This document shows, in pieces, positions 7,758 to 12,461 of a stretch of DNA of 12,461 nt; the stretch's first letter is position 1, and the number at the start of each line of letters is the position of its first letter. Made by a program: the position numbers and the translations under genes. A model generated the notes under the pieces. The model was given only the letters and a program-made list of their open reading frames with translations, was not told where the DNA came from and made no database searches. Origin of the DNA: CAZCYE01 sp964502775 (lineage in GTDB: Bacteria; Actinomycetota; Acidimicrobiia; IMCC26256; PALSA-555); NCBI GenBank assembly GCA_964502775.1, contig CAZCYE010000048.1:1-12461 (forward strand). The letters run 5' to 3'.

Positions 7758-8521
7758 TGCTGCTCGCGATCGACACCGGCAACACCCAGACCGTCATCGG
7801 TCTCTTCGACGGCGCGGTCATCACCGACCATTGGCGGATCGCCACCGATGCGGCCCGCACCGCCGACGAGCTCGCGCTGATGATCCAGCAGTTCCTCGGC
7901 TTCCACGGGTACTCCTTCGAAGGTCAGATCGACGGCGTGGCCATCGCCTCCGGAGTTCCACGGGTCACGACGGAGCTGCGCACGATGTGCGAGCGCTACT
8001 TCGGCTACACCGCGTTCGTGCTCGAGCCCGGCGTCCGCACCGGGATGCCGATCCTCATCGACAACCCCAAGGAAGCGGGCGCCGACCGGCTCGCCAACGC
8101 CGTCGCGGCCTACGAGCTCTACGGCGGGCCGTCGATCGTGGTCGACTTCGGCACCGCGAACACGGTGGACGCGGTGAGCGAGAAGGGGGAGTACCTGGGC
8201 GGAGCGATCTTCCCCGGCATCGAGATCTCGATGGATGCGCTCTTCGGGCGCGCGGCCGCGCTGCGGCGCGTGGAGCTCGTCGCGCCCAAGCACGTCATCG
8301 GGCGCTCGACCGTCGAGGCGATCCAGTCGGGTGCGGTGTACGGCTTCGCCGGCCAGGTGGATGCGCTGGTCGACCGCTTCCAGGCCGAGCTCGGGGAGTG
8401 CTCGGTGGTGGCGACCGGCGGCCTGGCCGAGCCGATCATCCAGTATTCGCAGAGGGTCCAGCACTACGAGCCCTGGCTCACGCTCCAGGGCCTGCGGATC
8501 GTCTTCGAGCGCAACCAGTGA
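7757..8521 (+). CDS. coaX: Type III pantothenate kinase
   Basis: Phosphorylates pantothenate, the first step of CoA synthesis; this class belongs to the ASKHA (acetate and sugar kinase/Hsc70/actin) fold and is typically insensitive to CoA feedback. It has 254 residues. Visible motifs are the phosphate-1 loop LAIDTGNTQTVIGLF at 3-17, EAGADRLANAVAAY at 106-119 with the expected catalytic Asp110, and the phosphate-2 loop VVDFGTANTVDAV at 128-140. LGGAIFPGIEIS lies at 147-158 and the adenosine-loop-like VVATGGLAEPI at 217-227. The phosphate-2 loop reads GTANT where I expect GTATT, a mild deviation. The ATG at 7757 follows the nadC stop as TGATG and the stop overlaps lysS as GTGA. PanC is upstream in the same cluster and makes its substrate. 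Confidence 0.95.
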   Translation: MLLAIDTGNTQTVIGLFDGAVITDHWRIATDAARTADELALMIQQFLGFHGYSFEGQIDGVAIASGVPRVTTELRTMCERYFGYTAFVLEPGVRTGMPILIDNPKEAGADRLANAVAAYELYGGPSIVVDFGTANTVDAVSEKGEYLGGAIFPGIEISMDALFGRAAALRRVELVAPKHVIGRSTVEAIQSGAVYGFAGQVDALVDRFQAELGECSVVATGGLAEPIIQYSQRVQHYEPWLTLQGLRIVFERNQ

Positions 8522-9984
8522 GCGACGAGCGCGACCGGCGCCTGGAGAAGCTCGACCGTCTTCGGGCCGGCGGCGTGGACGTGTACCCCGTGCGGTTCGA
8601 CCGCACGCACACCACGGCGCAGGTGGTCGAGCACTGGGACCATCTCGAGCCCGGGGCCGAGACTGACGACCGGGTGCGCGTGGCCGGTCGACTCCTCCTG
8701 TTGCGGCGCCAGGGCGGCCTCACGTTCGCGACCGTCCGCGACGGATGGGGCGAGGTGCAGCTCTTCGTCTCGCTCGCGGAGCTGGGCGAGGAGCGCAAGG
8801 GCGCGTTCGACGACCTCGACCTGGGCGACTGGGTCGGGGTCGACGGCACCGTCATGAAGACCAAGCGAGGCGAGCTGTCGGTAAAGGTGCGCGAGTTCGC
8901 GCTTCTGTCCAAGGCGCTGCGCCCACTGCCCGAGAAGTGGCACGGGCTCGCCGATGTGGAGACGCGCTTTCGCCAACGCTACGTGGACCTCATTGCCAAC
9001 GACGACGCCCGACGAGTGTTCGCGATCCGCTTCTCGATCATCGCCACCGTCCGGCGCTTCCTGTACGAGCGGGGCTTCGTGGAGGTGGAGACACCGGTGC
9101 TGCACGCCGTGGCCGGGGGGGCCGCGGCGCGGCCCTTCCACACGCACCACAACGCATTGGACATGGCGCTCACGTTGCGCATCGCCCTCGAGCTGCACCT
9201 GAAGCGCCTCGTGGTGGGGGGGATGGAGCGCGTGTTCGAAATCGGCCGCGTGTTCCGCAACGAGGGACTCGGTACCCGCTACAACCCCGAGTTCACGATG
9301 CTCGAGTGCTACCAGGCCCTCGCCGATTACACGGACATGATGAGCCTCACCGAGGAGCTCGTGGCTGCGTGCGCGCGCGAAGCCACCGGTGGGGTCGTGA
9401 TCGCGTTCGACGGCCGGCGTGTCGACCTCGGTGCACCCTGGGCGCGCCGCACCATGATCGACTTGATCCGCGAGCACGCCGGTGTCGACGTGCATCCGGC
9501 GATGGAGCTCGAGACCCTGCGCGGCATCTGCGACGGCTGCTCGGTTCCCTACGAGGCGGGCTGGGGGCCGGGCAAGCTCGTGCTCGAGCTCTACGAGAAG
9601 ACGGTGGAGCCCAACCTGGTGGGCCCGATCTTCGTGCTCGACTACCCCCGCGAGGTCTCGCCCTTCGCCCGACCCCACCGCGACGACCCCCTCCTCGCCG
9701 AGCGGTTCGAGGTGGTGGCGCTGGGACGCGAGCTCGCCAACGCGTTCAGCGAGCTCAACGATCCGCTCGACCAGCGGGCGCGCTTCGAGGCCCAGGCCGT
9801 GCTCGCGGCGGCGGGCGACGAGGAGGCCCACGGCGTCGACGAGGACTACGTGCGCGCCCTGGAGTACGGCCTCCCCCCGTGCGGCGGGCTCGGGATCGGC
9901 ATCGACCGCCTCGTCATGCTCATCGCCGGCGTCGCGACGATCCGCGAAGTGATCCTGTTCCCCCACCTCCGCCCGGAGGCTTGA
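8518..9984 (+). CDS. lysS: Lysyl-tRNA synthetase, class II
   Basis: Charges tRNA-Lys with lysine. It has 488 residues, normal for bacterial class II LysRS. The N-terminal OB-fold anticodon domain (about 50-130) includes VRVAGRLLLLRRQGGLTFATV. The catalytic domain begins with PLPEKWHGLADVETRFRQRY at 136-155, then motif 1 around FLYERGFVEVETPVL at 181-195, the GGAAARPFHTHHNALD lysine-site region at 200-215, motif 2 VFRNEGLGTRYNPEFTMLEC at 245-264, and motif 3 GGLGIGIDRLVMLI at 456-469. The GTG at 8518 overlaps the coaX stop (GTGA) and gives MSDERDRRLEKLDRLRAGGV, a usual LysRS N-terminus. It ends the + strand run; a 240-bp repeat-filled gap follows before a convergent gene. Other LysRS-like proteins (EpmA, LysX) are excluded by the complete OB domain and length. 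Confidence 0.96.
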   Translation: MSDERDRRLEKLDRLRAGGVDVYPVRFDRTHTTAQVVEHWDHLEPGAETDDRVRVAGRLLLLRRQGGLTFATVRDGWGEVQLFVSLAELGEERKGAFDDLDLGDWVGVDGTVMKTKRGELSVKVREFALLSKALRPLPEKWHGLADVETRFRQRYVDLIANDDARRVFAIRFSIIATVRRFLYERGFVEVETPVLHAVAGGAAARPFHTHHNALDMALTLRIALELHLKRLVVGGMERVFEIGRVFRNEGLGTRYNPEFTMLECYQALADYTDMMSLTEELVAACAREATGGVVIAFDGRRVDLGAPWARRTMIDLIREHAGVDVHPAMELETLRGICDGCSVPYEAGWGPGKLVLELYEKTVEPNLVGPIFVLDYPREVSPFARPHRDDPLLAERFEVVALGRELANAFSELNDPLDQRARFEAQAVLAAAGDEEAHGVDEDYVRALEYGLPPCGGLGIGIDRLVMLIAGVATIREVILFPHLRPEA

Positions 9985-9987
9985 GGC

Positions 9988-10109
9988 CGGAGCGGAGAGC
10001 GCCCGCGAGCCGGGTATCCCGGCGAGCAGCGAAACGCGACCAGAGAGACGGAGCGGAGAGCGCCCGCGAGCCGGGTATCCCGGCGAGCAGCGAAACGCGA
10101 CCAGAGAGA
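9988..10109. repeat. Perfect tandem duplication, 2 x 61 bp, after lysS
   Basis: Bases 9988-10048 and 10049-10109 are identical at all 61 positions. Another 6 bases (CGGAGC) of a third unit follow. Each unit is centred on the palindrome GCCGGGTATCCCGGC (10009-10023 and 10070-10084), followed by GAGCAGCGAAACGCGACC. There is no spacer. It begins 4 bases after the lysS stop, in the convergent lysS/polyprenyl synthase gap. Confidence 0.9.
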
Positions 10110-10167
10110 CGGAGCAGGCGAGCGGCCCGGAGGGCGGCGGCGGCGACGAGCGGAGCGAGGAGCTCGC
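10110..10167. repeat. GC-rich block shared with the pre-gap repeat
   Basis: Bases 10112-10140 match the reverse complement of 5152-5180 at 27 of 29 positions (GAGCAGGCGAGCG, then CCCG, then AGGGCGGCG). The remainder is a degenerate stretch rich in GCG, GAG and CGAG. It links the copies on the two sides of it into one composite element. Confidence 0.7.
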
Positions 10168-10224
10168 CGGAGCGGCGAGCGTCCGCGAGCCGGGTAACCC
10201 GGCGAGCAGCGAGCGCGACCAGAT
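10168..10224. repeat. Diverged third copy of the palindrome repeat
   Basis: It starts with CGGAGCGGCGAGC and has the core GCCGGGTAACCCGGC (10189-10203), with one base changed from the usual TAT centre, then GAGCAGCGAGCGCGACCAGA. It ends immediately before the stop codon of the minus-strand polyprenyl synthase. Confidence 0.8.
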
Positions 10225-11202
10225 TCAGGAGGCGCGGGTGACGAGCTCCTCGACCACCCGTCGCATCCCCGCGCAGACCTGGAGATCGAGTCCGTCGGCA
10301 CCGTCGAGGGCTTCGCTCGCCTTGGTGGCGTGGTCGTGGGCGACCCCCATCGCCTGGTGCACGGCGCCGTTGGTCGATGCCAGTCGGCGGGCCTCCGAGA
10401 GCTCGGTGGCATCGAGGCGACGCCCGAGCAGGTTGCACAGGCGGGGCTCCTCGACGAGGGCGTAGATGAGCGGCAGGGTGTACACGCCCTCGGCCAGGTC
10501 CTGGCCGGCGGGCTTGCCGAGGTCGTCGTCGGTGCCGGTGAGGTCGAGGCAGTCGTCCACGATCTGGAAGCAGAGCCCCAGGTGGAAGCCGTAGCGCGTG
10601 AGCGCATCGAGCGTCGGCTCGTCCACACCGCTCACCAGCCCTCCGATGCGGCACGACGTGGCGAACAGCGCCGCCGTCTTGCCCTCGATGGCGGTGGCGT
10701 AGGCCTCCTCGGAGCGTCCGACGTCGTAGAGGTGCTGGAGCTCGAGCACCTGCCCCCGGCACAGGGCGCCGATGGTGGCGGCGAGCAGCCCGGCCACCTC
10801 AGCCCCGAGTGACGCCGCCAGCGACGAGGCGCGAGCCAGCAGGTAGTCGCCGGCGAGGATCGCCACGATGTTCGACCAGCGGGCGTTCACCGACGGGACC
10901 CCACGGCGGGTCTCGGCCTCGTCGATCACGTCGTCGTGGTACAGGGAGCCCAGGTGCACGAGCTCGCACGCGACCGCGCCCGTGATCACGTCGTCGTGGG
11001 CGGGGCGCTCCCCTGAGGTGGCGGCGTAGGCCGCGCACAGGGTGAGCGTGGGGCGGATGCGCTTGCCCCCGGCACTGATCAGGTGCGCGGCGACATCCCC
11101 GAGGAAGCGATCGGGATGGCGCACCGCGTCGGCCAGACCGCTCTCGACGCGTTCGAGGTCGCCGGCCAGCGGCGAGAGCTCGAGCGTCTCAGCCGGCCTC
11201 AT
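10225..11202 (-). CDS. Trans-polyprenyl (probably long-chain) diphosphate synthase
   Basis: Head-to-tail condensation of isopentenyl diphosphate onto an allylic primer. From the ATG at 11202 it has 325 residues. GGKRIRP at 45-51 is the usual Lys/Arg substrate-binding segment. The first Asp-rich motif is HDDVIDEAETRRG at 89-101 (DDVID 90-94) and the second is FQIVDDCLDLTG at 212-223 (DDCLD 216-220), followed by GKPAGQDLAEGVYTLPLIYA at 229-248. The residues before the first motif are small (Gly85, Ser86), which leaves room for a long chain. Together with the GKPAGQDL...YTLP stretch, this favours a heptaprenyl- or octaprenyl-type enzyme for the menaquinone side chain over GGPP synthase. That product is inferred. 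A TTG at 11211 would add three residues but has no ribosome site. It is convergent with lysS and divergent from clpC. Confidence 0.9.
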   Translation of the reverse strand: MRPAETLELSPLAGDLERVESGLADAVRHPDRFLGDVAAHLISAGGKRIRPTLTLCAAYAATSGERPAHDDVITGAVACELVHLGSLYHDDVIDEAETRRGVPSVNARWSNIVAILAGDYLLARASSLAASLGAEVAGLLAATIGALCRGQVLELQHLYDVGRSEEAYATAIEGKTAALFATSCRIGGLVSGVDEPTLDALTRYGFHLGLCFQIVDDCLDLTGTDDDLGKPAGQDLAEGVYTLPLIYALVEEPRLCNLLGRRLDATELSEARRLASTNGAVHQAMGVAHDHATKASEALDGADGLDLQVCAGMRRVVEELVTRAS

Positions 11203-11210
11203 GGCCCCCA

Positions 11211-11240
11211 ACGCTACGCAGCCGCCGGTACCGGGACCAA
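11211..11240 (-). promoter_or_regulatory. Candidate promoter of the polyprenyl synthase gene
   Basis: On the minus strand, TTGGTC (11235-11240) is followed by 18 nt and TAGCGT (11211-11216), which fits the TAnnnT -10 pattern. The ATG lies 8 nt further on. That would give a leaderless or nearly leaderless transcript; a GGGGG stretch before the ATG could alternatively act as a ribosome site. Assigned by eye only. Confidence 0.3.
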
Positions 11241-11254
11241 CCCGGGAACAACCC
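11233..11254. repeat. 11-bp tandem repeat upstream of the polyprenyl synthase
   Basis: GGGACCAACCC (11233-11243) is followed directly by GGGAACAACCC (11244-11254), with one mismatch. The period of about one helical turn, close to the candidate -35, would suit a transcription-factor site. That role is inferred. Confidence 0.45.
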
Positions 11255-11280
11255 GCCCGTCCCGGGCGCTGTACATCTCG

Positions 11281-11318
11281 CCTTACCTCGGGCCCGAATC
11301 AGGCCGATCAAGGTGAGG
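11281..11318. repeat. Imperfect inverted repeat in the divergent intergenic region
   Basis: CCTTACCT (11281-11288) and AGGTGAGG (11311-11318) are complementary at 7 of 8 positions across 22 nt. It could be an operator half-site pair. With this length it could also occur by chance. Confidence 0.3.
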
Positions 11319-11321
11319 TGT

Positions 11322-11402
11322 GGCGAGCAGCGAGTGACACATCCAGGGCGGAACGAGCGACCGGGAGCCGGGTATCCCGGCGAGCAGCGAGTGACACATC
11401 CA
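11322..11402. repeat. Palindrome repeat copy with 24-bp direct repeats, upstream of clpC
   Basis: Bases 11322-11345 and 11379-11402 are identical (24 bp, beginning GGCGAGCAGCGAGTGACA), with a period of 57 bp. Between them lies CCGGGAGCC leading into the core palindrome GCCGGGTATCCCGGC at 11367-11381, the same core as after panC and lysS. The core overlaps the start of the second direct repeat. The copy ends 99 nt before the clpC start. No gene is visible in 11203-11501. Confidence 0.8.
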
Positions 11403-11438
11403 AGTGGAGTTCGAAGCTGGGACGCCGACCCTGCCGGT

Positions 11439-11444
11439 TAGAGT
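11439..11444 (+). promoter_or_regulatory. Candidate -10 element of clpC
   Basis: TAGAGT fits TAnnnT and lies 57 nt before the clpC GTG, just downstream of the repeat copy. No good -35 is visible at 16-18 nt. A small hairpin (TGGCT/AGCCA) follows in the presumed leader at about 11459-11474. Confidence 0.25.
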
Positions 11445-11501
11445 GGGGATCGGCCAGTTGGCTTCGAGGAGCCAGAGCGACTGAAGAGGCGGTGCGACGA
11501 G

Positions 11502-12461
11502 GTGTTCGAACGCTTCACCGACCGGGCCAGAAGAGTGGTGGTGCTCGCGCAGGAAGAGGCGCGCCTGCTCAACCACAACTACATCGGCACGGAGCACATC
11601 CTCCTGGGGCTCATCCACGAGGGTGAGGGCGTCGCGGCCAAGGCGCTGGAGTCACTGGGCATCTCGCTCGAAGCGGTGCGCGCCCAGGTGGAGGAGATCA
11701 TCGGGCACGGCGGTCAGGCACCGTCGGGTCACATCCCGTTCACGCCCCGGGCCAAGAAGGTGCTCGAGCTCTCGTTGCGCGAAGCGCTCCAGCTCGGCCA
11801 CAACTACATCGGTACGGAGCACATCCTCCTCGGTCTGATTCGAGAGGGCGAAGGTGTCGCCGCGCAAGTGCTCGTGAAGTTGGGGGCCGACCTGTCGCGG
11901 GTGCGTCAGCAGGTGATCCAGCTCCTGTCGGGCTACGCCGGGGGCAAGGAAGGCCAAGGCCAGGCCGGGAGCGGCGCCGAGGCCGCACCGTCGGGCTCGC
12001 TCGTGCTCGACCAGTTCGGCCGCAACCTCACCCAGCTCGCTCGCGACAAGAAGCTCGACCCGGTGATCGGGCGCGAGAAGGAGATCGAGCGGGTGATGCA
12101 GGTGCTGAGCCGACGCACCAAGAACAACCCGGTGCTCATCGGCGAACCCGGGGTGGGAAAGACCGCGATCGTCGAAGGCCTCGCCTCCGACATCGTCGTC
12201 GGCGACGTGCCCGAGACCCTGCGTGACAAGCAGCTGTACACCCTCGACCTCGGCGCGCTCGTCGCCGGCTCGCGCTACCGCGGCGACTTCGAGGAACGCC
12301 TCAAGAAGGTGCTGAAGGAGATTCGCACCCGCGGCGACATCATCTTGTTCATCGACGAGCTCCACACCCTCGTCGGCGCCGGTGCGGCCGAGGGCGCGAT
12401 CGACGCGGCGAGCATCCTCAAGCCGATGCTCGCGCGCGGTGAACTCCAGACGATCGGGGCC
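11502..12461 (+). CDS. clpC: ATP-dependent Clp protease ATP-binding subunit ClpC, N-terminal part (runs off window)
   Basis: HSP100/AAA+ unfoldase that feeds proteins to ClpP. The first 320 residues are present, open to the last base. The GTG at 11502 gives the classic ClpC start MFERFTDRARRVVVLAQEEA. The Clp-N domain has two repeats, each with HNYIGTEHILLGLI (25-38 and 100-113). A Gly/Ala/Ser-rich linker lies at about 145-166. The first AAA+ domain follows with LDPVIGREKEIERVMQVLSR at 185-204, Walker A GEPGVGKT at 214-221, the pore-loop segment AGSRYRGDFEERLK at 255-268, and Walker B ILFIDE at 281-286. The double Clp-N repeat and these sequences fit ClpC; ClpB is unlikely. A middle domain and second AAA+ domain must lie beyond the window. 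No strong ribosome site is adjacent; AGAGG lies 12 nt upstream. Confidence 0.95.
   Translation, partial: MFERFTDRARRVVVLAQEEARLLNHNYIGTEHILLGLIHEGEGVAAKALESLGISLEAVRAQVEEIIGHGGQAPSGHIPFTPRAKKVLELSLREALQLGHNYIGTEHILLGLIREGEGVAAQVLVKLGADLSRVRQQVIQLLSGYAGGKEGQGQAGSGAEAAPSGSLVLDQFGRNLTQLARDKKLDPVIGREKEIERVMQVLSRRTKNNPVLIGEPGVGKTAIVEGLASDIVVGDVPETLRDKQLYTLDLGALVAGSRYRGDFEERLKKVLKEIRTRGDIILFIDELHTLVGAGAAEGAIDAASILKPMLARGELQTIGA

Noticed and set aside
8518..8521. T-box or other riboswitch control of lysS
   Set aside because: lysS starts inside the coaX stop codon, leaving no leader in which such an element could fold.
8464..9966. 500-codon minus-strand open frame opposite lysS
   Set aside because: It is antisense to a complete LysRS with all motifs; the His/Glu/Arg-rich product has no recognisable family.
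9988..10224. Tandem repeats after lysS as a CRISPR or minisatellite coding region
   Set aside because: The units abut without spacers, the 61-bp period breaks any reading frame, and the region is between convergent genes.
8745..10241. Plus-strand open frame overlapping lysS and running through the repeats
   Set aside because: It lies out of frame inside lysS, is extremely Arg/Pro rich, and owes its length to stop-poor GC sequence.
11322..11402. Two 24-bp repeats separated by 33 bp look like a minimal CRISPR array
   Set aside because: There are only two units, the spacer contains the palindrome core shared with other sites in the window, and no cas genes are present.

Overview
The window looks like a piece of a high-GC actinobacterial chromosome. 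The gene order ftsH-folE-folP-folB-folK-panC-...-coaX-lysS-...-clpC is the conserved order of Actinobacteria, as I recall it from Mycobacterium. GTG and TTG starts are common, genes overlap by 1-4 bases, and the proteins are Ala/Arg/Val/Asp rich. I cannot name a genus. A deep-branching class such as Acidimicrobiia is a guess. A run of exactly 100 N (5181-5280) indicates a scaffolded draft or metagenome assembly.

Layout. At 1-5059 (+) is a tightly packed cofactor operon: the C-terminal part of ftsH, folE, folP, a small protein with a phosphatase-like fold, folB, folK and panC. Bases 5060-5180 hold an inverted copy of a dispersed repeat that runs into the assembly gap. At 5284-9984 (+) is a second coupled run: nadB, nadC, coaX, lysS. 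Bases 9985-10224 separate convergent genes and hold a perfect 61-bp tandem duplication plus related copies of the same repeat family. At 10225-11202 (-) is a trans-polyprenyl diphosphate synthase. The divergent region 11203-11501 holds another repeat copy and candidate promoters. At 11502-12461 (+) is the N-terminal part of clpC, cut by the window end.

How the genes work together. folE, folP, folB and folK cover four steps of tetrahydrofolate synthesis. panC and coaX lie on the pantothenate-to-CoA route; panD is not visible and may lie in the gap. nadB and nadC make nicotinate mononucleotide from aspartate; nadA is not visible either. lysS supplies lysyl-tRNA. The polyprenyl synthase probably makes a quinone side chain. 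FtsH and ClpC are ATP-dependent proteolysis components at the two ends.

The most unusual items are two. The first is the protein at 2735-3259, which has a dual-specificity-phosphatase-like layout but His in place of the catalytic Cys and no cysteine anywhere. The second is the palindrome-centred repeat family found in three non-coding regions, one of which coincides with the assembly gap.
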